Source: Bacillota bacterium
GTDB taxonomy: Bacteria; Bacillota; Clostridia; DSM-8532
Assembly (NCBI GenBank): GCA_023443745.1
Contig: JAEZTB010000042.1
Location: 496,001 to 560,000 of the forward strand
Reading direction: 5' to 3'
Length of the DNA: 64,000 nt
Part shown: positions 1 through 7,418 of the stretch, in pieces
Numbering within the stretch: the first letter of the stretch is position 1
How the letters are laid out: each line of letters opens with the position of its first letter
The notes under the pieces: model-generated
Told to the model about the DNA's origin: nothing
The model's input: the letters and a program-made list of their open reading frames with translations, nothing else
Databases searched by the model: none
Position numbers and translations under genes: made by a program

Positions 1-1264
1 CCTCTTTTACTATGAGGGGGAAGTAAATGGTGGGTGGATGATACCCTTTATCCAGCAAGTTCTTGGCCAAATCCAGCGCACTTATGCCCTTATTGGCCTG
101 TTTTACGGCTGACAGGACAAATTCGTGCATACAGGTTCTGTTGTAGGGTATCTCGTACAAGTCCTCAAGTTTTTTCCGAATATAATTGGCATTGAGAACT
201 GCTGAGACAGAAGCTTCCTTAAGACCTTGGGCACCCATGGACATGATGTATGAAAAAGCTCGAACAACCACAGAAAAATTCCCGTAGAAGGACTTGACCT
301 TGCCGATTGAAAGAGGGCGGTCATAATCCAATGCATAATAGTCCTCCTCCTTTTCTATAACAGGAACCGGCAGAAAAGGAACAAGCGCTTTTGTTACGCC
401 AATGGGTCCTGAGCCAGGCCCACCGCCCCCGTGAGGAGTCGAAAAGGTTTTATGCAGATTGACATGGGCAATATCAAAGCCCATATCTCCGGGACGTGCT
501 AAGCCCATGATAGCATTCATGTTAGCTCCGTCGTAATAGAGCAAACCGCCGCAGTCGTGAACCAGTTTCGAAATCTGCAGGATATCTTCCTCAAATAGTC
601 CCAGGGTATTGGGATTTGTCAGCATGAGGCCTGCCACTGTGTCATCCAAGATAGCCTCCAATGCTTTGATATCCACACAACCTCTCTCATCGGAGGGGAT
701 CTGGACAACCTCAAAGCCGGCAAGTGCAGCGGAAGCCGGATTGGTGCCGTGGGAGGAATCAGGGACAATGACTTTAACCCGTTTTTCGTCGTTTCGTGAC
801 ATGTGATAGGCCTTCATGATCATAAGCCCGGTCATTTCACCCTGAGCACCGGCTGCGGGCTGCAAGGTAACCTGTTCCATACCCAGGATTTCAGAGAGAT
901 ACTGATCCATTCGATAAAGGATTTCAAGGCTTCCCTGGCAGCTTGCGGGACTTTGAAGAGGGTGAACCTGCATAAACCCGTCCAGAGACGCGATATCTTC
1001 GTTTATCTTGGGACTATATTTCATGGTACAGGAGCCCAGGGGATAAAATCCAGAGTCGACACCATAGTTTCTCTGAGACAGCTTGGTATAATGACGGACA
1101 ACATCCACCTCCGAGACCTCCGGAACAGCGGGGCTTATTTTCCTGAGCAACCCTTCGCTATAGGTCTCATGGATATCAACCGCGGGTACATCATTCTTTG
1201 GAAGGGAATATCCGATTCGGCCTTCCACTGACTTTTCAAAGATCAGTCGTTCATCCCTCATCAT
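1..1264 (-). CDS. gcvPB: Glycine dehydrogenase (decarboxylating) subunit 2, partial at window edge
   Basis: This is the C-terminal-half subunit of the split, PLP-dependent P protein of the glycine cleavage system, which decarboxylates glycine and passes the aminomethyl group to lipoyl-GcvH. About 421 codons are visible and the 3' end lies beyond position 1. The minus-strand frame is open throughout, with no frameshift. The PLP lysine is in the motif NLHKTFSTPHGGGGPG (about residue 272), and the SSHGTNPASAA segment is typical of the family. The start is one of two adjacent ATGs at 1264 or 1261, overlapping the end of gcvPA by about 14 bases, so the two halves are probably translationally coupled. 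It is the last visible gene of the gcvT-H-PA-PB operon controlled by the glycine riboswitch. Function is secure; only the C-terminus is unseen. Confidence 0.96.
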   Translation of the reverse strand, partial: MMRDERLIFEKSVEGRIGYSLPKNDVPAVDIHETYSEGLLRKISPAVPEVSEVDVVRHYTKLSQRNYGVDSGFYPLGSCTMKYSPKINEDIASLDGFMQVHPLQSPASCQGSLEILYRMDQYLSEILGMEQVTLQPAAGAQGEMTGLMIMKAYHMSRNDEKRVKVIVPDSSHGTNPASAALAGFEVVQIPSDERGCVDIKALEAILDDTVAGLMLTNPNTLGLFEEDILQISKLVHDCGGLLYYDGANMNAIMGLARPGDMGFDIAHVNLHKTFSTPHGGGGPGSGPIGVTKALVPFLPVPVIEKEEDYYALDYDRPLSIGKVKSFYGNFSVVVRAFSYIMSMGAQGLKEASVSAVLNANYIRKKLEDLYEIPYNRTCMHEFVLSAVKQANKGISALDLAKNLLDKGYHPPTIYFPLIVKE

Positions 1265-2657
1265 TCAAAATCCCTCCCTGACAAATTCTATTGACCTTAT
1301 GGACGAAGAAATCCATTTCATCCCTTGTCCGTTTTTCAGTAACGGCTACTAACCAGCATCCCTCAAGCTCGGGATACTCCTTCGACAAATCATAGCCACC
1401 GATAATGCTGTCGGCCAAAAGCTCCTCATTGAGTCTATCGGGAGCCAAGCCGGGCTTTACAACAAATTCACGGAAGAAGGGTGCATCAAAGACTTTGGAC
1501 ACCTGCCCCGTTTCTAAAAGCGATTGATAGGCATAGGTTGATTTGTTTATGCACTGGGTTGCTACCTCTAAAAGCCCTTGTTTGCCGAGAAGGGAGAGAT
1601 ATATGGAGGCAGCCAAGGCACAAAGAGCCTGGTTGGTACAAACATTGGAGGTAGCCTTTTCACGGCGGATATGCTGCTCTCTGGCCTGAAGAGTCAGGAC
1701 AAAGCCACGCCTTCCCTCAGCGTCTGTGGTTTCTCCCACTATTCTTCCGGGCATGCGCCTGATGTAGGGGGCTTTTACAGCGAAATAGCCCAATAAGGGG
1801 CCTCCAAAATTCATGGCATTACCCAGGGGCTGGCCTTCTCCCACGGCAATGTCTGCTCCAAGAGCTCCCGGGGATTCAAAAATACCCAACGAAATGGGGT
1901 CGCAAACAGCTATAAGTAAGGTACCTTGAGCCTTGGCTTTCTCAGAAACGGCTTTGATGTCTTCAAGGACACCAAAAAAGTTAGGTGACTGAATGACAAC
2001 GGCAGCTGTTTTCTCAGAAATGGCTTCGGATAACGATTCAGGATTGATGGTTCCGCTTTTGCCGGGGCCATGAATTTCATCGCCGTTATGGATAAAGCCA
2101 ATTTCCCTGAGGGTAATATCCGAGTAACGGAGGCCTGAGTTAAGTACCTTGCGATACTCTGGATTAACGCTTCTGGCTATCAGGATCTCATTTCGCCCTG
2201 TGTGGCGAGCTGCTAAAAGAACAGCTTCATATAGAGCGGTCGCACCGTCGTAAAGAGAGGCATTGGCTGCGTCCATGCCTGTGAGCTCAGCAATCATAGT
2301 CTGATACTCAAAAATCGATTGAAGCACACCCTGGCTGATTTCAGGCTGATAGGGTGTATATGCCGTATAAAACTCCTGCCGGGAGAGAATATGCTTAACG
2401 GCTGACGGTATGATATGATCATAAATTCCAGCTCCTAAGAAGCAAAGGTTCCAACTTGCATCAAAATTTTGCTGAACCAGACTCAGCATTTGCTTCTTAA
2501 GCTCAAACTCAGATACCGGCTCCGGTAGATCAAGATCCTTTTTGAGTCTCAATGATTCAGGTATGGCGGTAAAAAGCTCTTCAAATGACCTTGCGCCAAC
2601 CGTTCCAAGCATGCTTTCTTGCTGATTTTTCGTCATGGGAATGTAGGATGACTTCAA
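1251..2657 (-). CDS. gcvPA: Glycine dehydrogenase (decarboxylating) subunit 1
   Basis: N-terminal-half subunit of the heterotetrameric P protein, about 468 residues, the normal length for split GcvPA. It pairs with GcvPB to decarboxylate glycine in the cytoplasm. Family signatures seen are YTPYQPEISQG, the MTGMD-like TGMDAANASLYDG segment and GGPLLGYFAVK. The start is debatable. A GTG at 2666 lies directly against the ribosome binding site GGGAGA, whereas TTG at 2657 has about 10 bases of spacing and gives an N-terminus (KSSYIPMTKNQQ) that matches the usual KYIPNT-type family start, so I prefer TTG. The gene follows gcvH with almost no gap and overlaps gcvPB at its end, indicating one coupled transcript. 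Confidence 0.95.
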   Translation of the reverse strand: MKSSYIPMTKNQQESMLGTVGARSFEELFTAIPESLRLKKDLDLPEPVSEFELKKQMLSLVQQNFDASWNLCFLGAGIYDHIIPSAVKHILSRQEFYTAYTPYQPEISQGVLQSIFEYQTMIAELTGMDAANASLYDGATALYEAVLLAARHTGRNEILIARSVNPEYRKVLNSGLRYSDITLREIGFIHNGDEIHGPGKSGTINPESLSEAISEKTAAVVIQSPNFFGVLEDIKAVSEKAKAQGTLLIAVCDPISLGIFESPGALGADIAVGEGQPLGNAMNFGGPLLGYFAVKAPYIRRMPGRIVGETTDAEGRRGFVLTLQAREQHIRREKATSNVCTNQALCALAASIYLSLLGKQGLLEVATQCINKSTYAYQSLLETGQVSKVFDAPFFREFVVKPGLAPDRLNEELLADSIIGGYDLSKEYPELEGCWLVAVTEKRTRDEMDFFVHKVNRICQGGILNDEG

Positions 2658-2662
2658 TTCAT

Positions 2663-3043
2663 TCACTCTCCCTTGGTATAATCTTCGTATTGGGCCTGGT
2701 CAAGTAAAGTCTTTAATTCATCAGGGTTTTCAAACTTCAGCACTGCAAGATGATTCTCATAAGGGCTTTCATTAATAAGCTCAGGGTTGTCAGTAAGCGC
2801 CTCGTTGGCCTCAATCACCGTTCCGGACAGGGGCGAAAAAATATCGGATGCTGCCTTGACTGATTCAACTACCCCCATAACCTCACCCGCGGAAATGCTT
2901 TTACCCATTTTAGGTGCTTCCACATATACGATACTGCCAAGAGAATTTTGAGCATAATCGGTAATACCGATGTAAGCTTTATCGCCCTCGATACGCACCC
3001 ATTCATGATCCTTAGAATAATAAAGTCCTTGTCTCGTTTCCAT
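2663..3043 (-). CDS. gcvH: Glycine cleavage system H protein (lipoyl carrier)
   Basis: This 126-residue lipoyl-domain protein shuttles the aminomethyl intermediate between P protein, T protein and lipoamide dehydrogenase. The lipoylation site is Lys63 in the motif VVESVKAASDIFSP, and HEWV near residue 14 is the usual N-terminal signature. The ATG has a good upstream GGGAGG site. Upstream lies a 142-base spacer from gcvT that holds several stem-loops (annotated separately), which is longer than elsewhere in this tight operon and may set the relative dose of H protein. No lipoate ligase or lipoamide dehydrogenase gene is adjacent, so those partners must be encoded elsewhere. Confidence 0.97.
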   Translation of the reverse strand: METRQGLYYSKDHEWVRIEGDKAYIGITDYAQNSLGSIVYVEAPKMGKSISAGEVMGVVESVKAASDIFSPLSGTVIEANEALTDNPELINESPYENHLAVLKFENPDELKTLLDQAQYEDYTKGE

Positions 3044-3086
3044 AAAAAATCCTCCCTGTTTATTCTGAATAATGACTGTTTACTTT

Positions 3087-3151
3087 TTATTACGCAGTAA
3101 CAAGCTTTGAGCCACACATAACGTATTCTTCGCTTATTACGAAGTAACAAG
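3087..3151 (-). repeat. Pair of near-identical 18-nt hairpin repeats in the gcvT-gcvH spacer
   Basis: Two direct copies, at 3087-3104 and 3134-3151, differ at one base out of 18. On the transcribed minus strand each reads TTGTTAC-TKC-GTAATAA, an imperfect palindrome able to fold into a 7-bp stem with one G-U pair and a 3-base loop. They lie 47 bases apart between the gcvT stop and the gcvH start. No T-run follows either copy, so they are not ordinary terminators. They may be mRNA processing or stabilising elements, or remnants of a repeat family. Confidence 0.7.
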
Positions 3152-3161
3152 GTTCTGGGGC

Positions 3162-3194
3162 ACCCGCTCAAAAGCTCTGCTTTTGTTAGCGGGT
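3162..3194 (-). other. Stem-loop spanning the gcvT stop codon
   Basis: On the plus strand ACCCGCT pairs with AGCGGGT and inside it CAAAAGC pairs with GCTTTTG around a TCT loop, with a 2-base bulge, giving about 14 bp. The gcvT stop codon (TAA read on the minus strand, 3188-3186) lies inside the stem. There is no downstream T-run on the minus strand, so a transcript-stabilising or translation-related hairpin is more likely than a terminator. Confidence 0.65.
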
Positions 3195-4301
3195 CAGGTT
3201 CTTATATTTCTTCCCATAGAATGGGACTTCAACAATTTTTGCCCCACAGCTTCGATCCCGGATGACAATCTCAATGGTGTCCTCAGGAGACAGCTTTATG
3301 TCCTCCAGCAATGCCAGCCCGCCATTTTGGTTAATGCTTGGCAAAAGGCCGCCGCTGGTCACATATCCTATACTTTTTCCATCTTTTTTGACCTCATAGC
3401 CATTCCTGGGTATGCCTCTCTCCTGCATTTCAAAGCCATACAGTTTTCGTTGCATGCCTTTTTCGCTCTGAGATAAAAGAGCTTCTTTGCCTATAAAGTC
3501 TTCCTTCTGGAGCTTGACAAACCGACCCAACCCCACCTCCAATGGTGAAATGGTCTCTGAAAGCTCATGACCATAGAGAGGAAGCACCGCCTCAAGGCGC
3601 AAGGTGTCTCTGGCTCCTAAGCCGATGGGAGCAATTCCTTCCTCCTGTCCGGCTTCAAGAATGCCATTCCACAAGCGCTCTGGATCCGCACAGGAATTCG
3701 GAAGCCATAGGTACAGTTCAAAACCGTCTTCACCAGTATACCCTGTTCGAGATATAAGCACCTTCATTCCTAAAATATTGGCTTCTATAAAGCGGAAAAA
3801 CTTGGGAAGCTCTGTTCCTTCATCAATGATTTTTTTAATAACCGTCTCAGCAAGAGGCCCTTGCAGGGCCAGCTGGACAAACCGGTCGGATAAATGCTCC
3901 ACCTTAGCATCACCTATCGGGTGAGAGCTTATCCATTGCCAGTCCTTTTCTATATTACCTGCATTAACAATTAAAAGCAGTTCTTCATCTGAGAATTTAT
4001 AGATTAAGATGTCATCCACCACAGTCCCATTTTCATAGCACATGGGAGAATAAAGCGCTTTATTATTGAGAACCGGTATAAGATCGTTGGTAATGAGCCT
4101 GTTTACAAAAGGAAGGGCATTCTTTCCTGTCACCAGGATTTCTCCCATATGAGAAACATCAAAAAGCCCCACTTTATTTCTGACATTATGATGCTCCTTT
4201 ATAATGTCGGTGTAGGATACGGGAAGCTCCCATCCTCCAAAAGAAGTGAATTTCGCGCCTAATGCTTTCTGCGCTTCATATAAAGGGGTTCGTCTGTCCA
4301 T
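3186..4301 (-). CDS. gcvT: Aminomethyltransferase (glycine cleavage T protein)
   Basis: T protein of 371 residues, the normal family length. It transfers the methylene group from aminomethyl-lipoyl GcvH to tetrahydrofolate, releasing ammonia. The N-terminus (RRTPLYEAQKALGAKFTSFGGWELPVSY) and the segment FDVSHMGEI are diagnostic, and GCV_T C-terminal domain features are present near SIGYVTSGGLLPS. The ATG at 4301 has the site CAGGAGG eight bases upstream. It is the first gene of the operon, directly downstream of the tandem glycine riboswitch and its terminator hairpin. The stop codon is inside a stable stem-loop. Confidence 0.97.
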   Translation of the reverse strand: MDRRTPLYEAQKALGAKFTSFGGWELPVSYTDIIKEHHNVRNKVGLFDVSHMGEILVTGKNALPFVNRLITNDLIPVLNNKALYSPMCYENGTVVDDILIYKFSDEELLLIVNAGNIEKDWQWISSHPIGDAKVEHLSDRFVQLALQGPLAETVIKKIIDEGTELPKFFRFIEANILGMKVLISRTGYTGEDGFELYLWLPNSCADPERLWNGILEAGQEEGIAPIGLGARDTLRLEAVLPLYGHELSETISPLEVGLGRFVKLQKEDFIGKEALLSQSEKGMQRKLYGFEMQERGIPRNGYEVKKDGKSIGYVTSGGLLPSINQNGGLALLEDIKLSPEDTIEIVIRDRSCGAKIVEVPFYGKKYKNLTR

Positions 4302-4344
4302 GAGCTATCCTCCTGAATGATAAAGTTTATGTTTTTCTTCACGC

Positions 4345-4380
4345 AAAAAAGGGTCACCAACCACATGTGGCTGATCACCC
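4345..4380 (-). terminator. Rho-independent terminator, expression platform of the glycine riboswitch
   Basis: On the minus strand GGGTGATCAGCCAC pairs with GTGGTTGGTGACCC across a 2-base AT loop with one internal mismatch, and is followed by CTTTTTTG. The ascending arm begins within the 3' end of aptamer II (the GGACAGGGTGA segment), so ligand binding can compete with terminator formation, as expected for an ON switch activated by glycine. Confidence 0.88.
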
Positions 4381-4552
4381 TGTCCTTTACCTGAGAGATT
4401 CTATCCCGAATGGGGGAAATTGCTCCTTCGGTGCCAAAAGGCTCTTCAGAGTATTGTCCGGCTACGGTCTTTTTGCCTGAAAGTTTCATCCAAGCTCATT
4501 CCACCGCTTGGATTTGCTTCGTCGGCTCCCAAATTTTTGGGTATCTTCCGTA
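4371..4552 (-). ncRNA. Tandem glycine riboswitch
   Basis: Two consecutive aptamers are read on the minus strand upstream of gcvT. Aptamer I shows GAGCCGACGAAGCAAA, then the long variable stem AATCCAAGC/GCTTGGAT, then TTTCAGGCAAAAAGAC. Aptamer II shows GGCACCGAAGGAGCAA, then the short stem TCCCCCATTCGGGA, then ATCTCTCAGGTAAAGGAC. These are the conserved P1-P3 core blocks of the gcvT motif RNA. The short linker between them fits cooperative tandem aptamers. It is followed by a terminator and gcvT, so it should switch the glycine cleavage operon on when glycine is high. Aptamer I departs slightly from consensus (CCGACGAAGC rather than CCGAAGGAGC). Confidence 0.94.
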
Positions 4553-4589
4553 AGCCCTCATCCAATAAAACAATATGTATTACAATACC

Positions 4590-4618
4590 ATTATATTGCA
4601 GAAGCGCTAGCTGCGCAA
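4590..4618 (-). promoter_or_regulatory. Sigma-A promoter of the gcv operon
   Basis: Minus strand: -10 TATAAT (4595-4590) and -35 TTGCGC (4618-4613) are separated by exactly 17 bases. Transcription would start about 30 bases upstream of the first riboswitch aptamer, which fits. Confidence 0.7.
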
Positions 4619-4646
4619 TAAGAAGTATTTTAAACTCGTTTACAGA

Positions 4647-4675
4647 TTTACATTAATATTTACATATGATACTAT
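4647..4675 (+). promoter_or_regulatory. Promoter of the lipoprotein gene
   Basis: TTTACA (4647-4652), a 17-base spacer and TACTAT (4670-4675) form a plausible sigma-A promoter about 75 bases upstream of the lipoprotein start. It is arranged back-to-back with the gcv promoter. Confidence 0.55.
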
Positions 4676-4750
4676 GTGAGTAATATTCATCCATGCCTAT
4701 TCTTTGACATTTTTATCTTTAATTTTTACCAAGTAAAGGGGGATTCTTTC

Positions 4751-5587
4751 ATGAAAAGAGTCAAAAGCATTCTATCCCTGTTAGCTCTGCTGATGATAGC
4801 AGTTATGCTTACAGGCTGTCTTTCAATTGACATTAAGGTTAATAAAAACGGCTCGCTTGATATGACCTATACCATCAATACCTCACAAACAGAAAGCTTA
4901 ATGCCGGCTGACGATATAGAGAAAGCTATTAAGGAATCCGTTGACGACATGAATGGAAAAGCGAAAAAGAAAATTGTGAAATTAAAAGATATTAAACAAG
5001 ATAAAAAAAAGAAAACAATAACAGCTAAGCTTACCGTATCGGATATTAATCAAATGGGTGATGGCTCATTCTTCGGGACTGTTAAAGAATATCGAAAGAA
5101 CGGCGGCGCAGGCTTGAACAATCTTGTTAATGCCAAAGGTAAAGAAGTTGAGGCCGATAAGATTTCAGATAATATGCAGGTGGTCTATTTACCCATGGGT
5201 GCTGCCGACGGTTATAGTATGATAGAGGTTACCATGTCCGTTCCTGGTAGTATTCAATACATAACCGATGGTGGAGAAATTGACAAAAAGGACACGGCCG
5301 TTTTCAACAGCCAAAATCCCTTGGTCATTTTTAAAAAAAGCGGCGGATTTCCTTTTTGGCTGCTCATAATATTTGCTGCGGCAGTTGTATTCTTTATGAT
5401 GAAGAAAAAAAGCCCGGCCACAGCACCAATAAATGCGGCTTCGGCTTCGGTCCAGGGGCCACCTCAGAATCAACCCTCCCAGGAATCGCCACTTCAAACA
5501 ACTGGGATACCTAATGATGAGTTATCCCCTGTTGTTGAAGCACCTGCGGACACTGTGTCTGATTCAGAGGATAAGCCGATTCAATAA
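4751..5587 (+). CDS. Membrane-anchored lipoprotein with C-terminal transmembrane helix
   Basis: The protein has 278 residues from the ATG at 4751, which follows AAAGGGGG; an upstream in-frame ATG lacks a site and lies next to the promoter. An N-terminal signal peptide ends in the lipobox LTGC (Cys23). The exported part is a soluble domain that starts SIDIKVNKNGSLDMTYTI, resembling LppM/DUF3153-type beta-rich lipoproteins. A hydrophobic helix (about residues 200-217, FPFWLLIIFAAAVVFFM) is followed by KKK and a proline/serine-rich, acidic tail. The layout implies lipid anchoring at one end and membrane crossing at the other, with the tail in the cytoplasm. I do not recognise a specific function. 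It is monocistronic, with its own promoter and a terminator-like hairpin. Confidence 0.85.
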   Translation: MKRVKSILSLLALLMIAVMLTGCLSIDIKVNKNGSLDMTYTINTSQTESLMPADDIEKAIKESVDDMNGKAKKKIVKLKDIKQDKKKKTITAKLTVSDINQMGDGSFFGTVKEYRKNGGAGLNNLVNAKGKEVEADKISDNMQVVYLPMGAADGYSMIEVTMSVPGSIQYITDGGEIDKKDTAVFNSQNPLVIFKKSGGFPFWLLIIFAAAVVFFMMKKKSPATAPINAASASVQGPPQNQPSQESPLQTTGIPNDELSPVVEAPADTVSDSEDKPIQ

Positions 5588-5601
5588 TATTTGACCTATC
5601 A

Positions 5602-5644
5602 GGGACATCTCACAGCTTCTTGCGGGATGCCCCCTTCTTTTTTT
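5602..5644 (+). terminator. Probable terminator after the lipoprotein gene
   Basis: GGGaCATC pairs with GATGcCCC around a long loop, followed by TTCTTTTTTT. The stem is imperfect but the T-run is strong. Confidence 0.55.
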
Positions 5645-5743
5645 GCTTTTCCGATATTTCTATCTCCATGTGTAGCTCACTTGAGCCACTCAATTGCACA
5701 CTCAACGCCCCAGCGCTTTCAGGTGTATGTAAGATAGTTTAAA

Positions 5744-5769
5744 GCCCTCTGCTGTTTTAAGCAGAGGGC
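5744..5769 (-). terminator. Hairpin terminator after the NlpC/P60 gene
   Basis: GCCCTCTGC and GCAGAGGGC form a 9-bp perfect stem with an 8-base loop (TGTTTTAA on the plus strand). On the minus strand it is followed by TTTAAAC, a short T-run. It lies 33 bases past the stop codon of the wall hydrolase. Confidence 0.65.
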
Positions 5770-5801
5770 CTAAATTTGACTATTTCTATCGATTATCCAG
5801 A

Positions 5802-6809
5802 TTATTTAATCACGCGTCTTGCGCCCATGTATTTACCCCTGTAGGAAGCCAGGTTCATAACAATGACTTGTTTCTTGGTCGTGGAGGCGTGAATGAAATT
5901 TCCTCCGCCTACGTAAAGGCCCACATGGCTTACATCCGCTGCTCCTCCGTCCGTATCAAACAGGACGATATCCCCTGCTCTTAATTCCGAACGTGCAACC
6001 TTTGTACCGAATCCCCAATACTCCGCTGAAGAACGGGGAACATAAATATCATACTTTGCAAAAACGTATTTGGTAAAGCCTGAGCAGTCAAAACCCTTTG
6101 TAGAATAGCCGCCGTATTTGTAGGGGACTCCCTGAAGAGTTTTGGAATAGCTGACGATTTTCTCAGCCAGGCTTAATTGTGCTTCAGTTGCAGGTTTTGA
6201 AGCCTCCGTTTTTTCTGTAGTTCCTCTGGATGCGGTTGTTGTGGATGTTGTTATTTTCTTTTCTACAACGATTTTGTCGACTTCTTTCTCACTATTAACG
6301 AGGTGTTTTGCTAGGATATAACCTTTCTTATCCGTCCAGGTAATGATTTTTGCCCATTCACCTATGGTTTCATAATAGGTAACCTTATCACCTCTTTTTA
6401 AGGCTGTTACCTTATTACTTTCGGCATTGGGTTCTTCACGCACATTGAGTTCATTGGCATTAACATAGCGAACGACGGACTTTATGGCTGGTGTTGGAGT
6501 AGGAGCGGGTGCAGATGTGGTTTCTGCTTGTGCAACGGTCAGATCGGCTGAAGTTGCGGCTAGTAAAGTGAGAGTAGGTTCCGCTGTGGTCGCTTTAATC
6601 TTTTTCAGGGCTAACATTTCGGCTCTTTCTTGTTCATCGTTGGACGATACAGATGCAATATCATTGGTATTTTCCATTCTATTCAACTGTGAGTCCATCT
6701 CCGTATTTTGGGCAGTAAGGGTAGTAGAAAGAGCGAAAGCAGTTTGAGAAAGAATAAAGAGCAAAGTTAGAATCAGAAACGAGAAATTTACGGACTTAGG
6801 TTTATTCAT
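5802..6809 (-). CDS. Secreted SH3b-NlpC/P60 peptidoglycan endopeptidase
   Basis: Cell-wall hydrolase of 335 residues that would cleave stem-peptide bonds (gamma-D-Glu-diaminopimelate type is usual for NlpC/P60). The start is the ATG at 6809 after AGGAGGAACATC; in-frame codons further upstream translate the riboswitch. A signal peptide covers about residues 1-27. It is followed by a low-complexity Ala/Thr/Pro linker, one bacterial SH3 domain (about 114-172), a Thr/Ser linker, then the C-terminal catalytic domain. The catalytic Cys242 is in FDCSGF, with His295 in SHVGLY and His307 in FIHAS. It is controlled by a c-di-AMP riboswitch, a common pairing in Gram-positives linking wall turnover to turgor signalling. 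Confidence 0.95.
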   Translation of the reverse strand: MNKPKSVNFSFLILTLLFILSQTAFALSTTLTAQNTEMDSQLNRMENTNDIASVSSNDEQERAEMLALKKIKATTAEPTLTLLAATSADLTVAQAETTSAPAPTPTPAIKSVVRYVNANELNVREEPNAESNKVTALKRGDKVTYYETIGEWAKIITWTDKKGYILAKHLVNSEKEVDKIVVEKKITTSTTTASRGTTEKTEASKPATEAQLSLAEKIVSYSKTLQGVPYKYGGYSTKGFDCSGFTKYVFAKYDIYVPRSSAEYWGFGTKVARSELRAGDIVLFDTDGGAADVSHVGLYVGGGNFIHASTTKKQVIVMNLASYRGKYMGARRVIK

Positions 6810-6825
6810 GATGTTCCTCCTATTT

Positions 6826-6936
6826 AAGGCCCCCGGAGTTAGCTGACGGGTGCGGGTAATAGGTAACCCTACCATTTTCATGGATTAACCCCAATAAAAT
6901 TGGTTCCTCCGTACTCTCTTAAGAGAGATTAGCCTT
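6826..6936 (-). ncRNA. ydaO/yuaA-type cyclic di-AMP riboswitch
   Basis: Read on the minus strand the leader has the conserved blocks in order: AAGGCTAATCTC, GGAGGAACCAATTTT, TTGGGGTTAATCC, TAGGGTTACC, ACCCGCACCCGTCAGCTAAC and closing GGGGGCCTT, which pairs with the opening AAGGC as P1. This matches the ydaO aptamer consensus closely. It ends 16 bases before the NlpC/P60 start codon. I see no clear terminator hairpin between aptamer and RBS, so control may be translational or through P1 sequestration. The class normally represses at high c-di-AMP. Confidence 0.93.
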
Positions 6937-6988
6937 TTTTTGCATTTATATTACAAATATATGTCGTTTTGTTCCATTTGCTTCGTAC

Positions 6989-7017
6989 ATTATATCAACA
7001 AAAGTCTCATAAAGCAA
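6989..7017 (-). promoter_or_regulatory. Promoter of the riboswitch/NlpC transcript
   Basis: Minus strand: -35 TTGCTT (7017-7012), 17-base spacer, -10 TATAAT (6994-6989). The predicted start lies about 45 bases before the aptamer. Confidence 0.65.
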
Positions 7018-7335
7018 CCCAAAGCAAATATTACCAAATTTTAACCTTTTGTATGTACTTTTTTGTAAGTTAAGGCCATATTACAAATATGTTTTCTTAT
7101 TAATACAAGACACTAAATCAATAGGTATATCCTCCTGCTCTTAATATTTTATACATTTACTTATTTATGTTGCTTAAACCACTCATCCCTCCCAATTTAT
7201 TTTACTCCCCTTGTCCCTCGCATATAACTACGGTGGCCACTATATGCCCATTTTTTTCTTGTGACCCCGGCTACAGAAACTCGAAATTCCTATAAGCTCC
7301 TATATTATGCTTATACTTAAGGATTACTGCTTCGC
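7018..7335. other. Non-coding stretch between divergent genes
   Basis: AT-rich intergenic DNA of about 320 bases with no credible gene. The only thing noticed is a 15-base motif ATATTACAAATATGT near 7078 that recurs in nearly the same form near 6949. Confidence 0.5.
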
Positions 7336-7364
7336 TTGACAAAAGAACATATGTTCCCTATGAT
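7336..7364 (+). promoter_or_regulatory. Consensus promoter of the YcaQ/AlkX-like gene
   Basis: TTGACA (7336-7341), a 17-base spacer and TATGAT (7359-7364) form a near-consensus sigma-A promoter. The spacer is occupied by a LexA-type palindrome. Confidence 0.85.
7345..7356. promoter_or_regulatory. LexA (SOS) box within the promoter spacer
   Basis: GAACATATGTTC is a perfect 12-base palindrome matching the Gram-positive LexA consensus GAAC-N4-GTTC. It sits between the -35 and -10 hexamers of the downstream DNA glycosylase gene, an ideal place for repression, so the gene is predicted to be DNA-damage inducible. Confidence 0.82.
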
Positions 7365-7418
7365 GGAATAAGATGAAAGCTAGAATGATGATTTTTACAG
7401 ATCAAGAGGATGGGCGTT

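Noticed and set aside
609..1231. Plus-strand ORFs of 65 and 142 codons across the first kilobase
   Set aside because: They are shadows of gcvPB, whose minus-strand frame is open and matches the family throughout.
6810..6881. Longer N-terminus for the NlpC/P60 protein
   Set aside because: The extra codons translate the conserved 3' part of the c-di-AMP riboswitch, and the good ribosome binding site lies just before the ATG at 6809.
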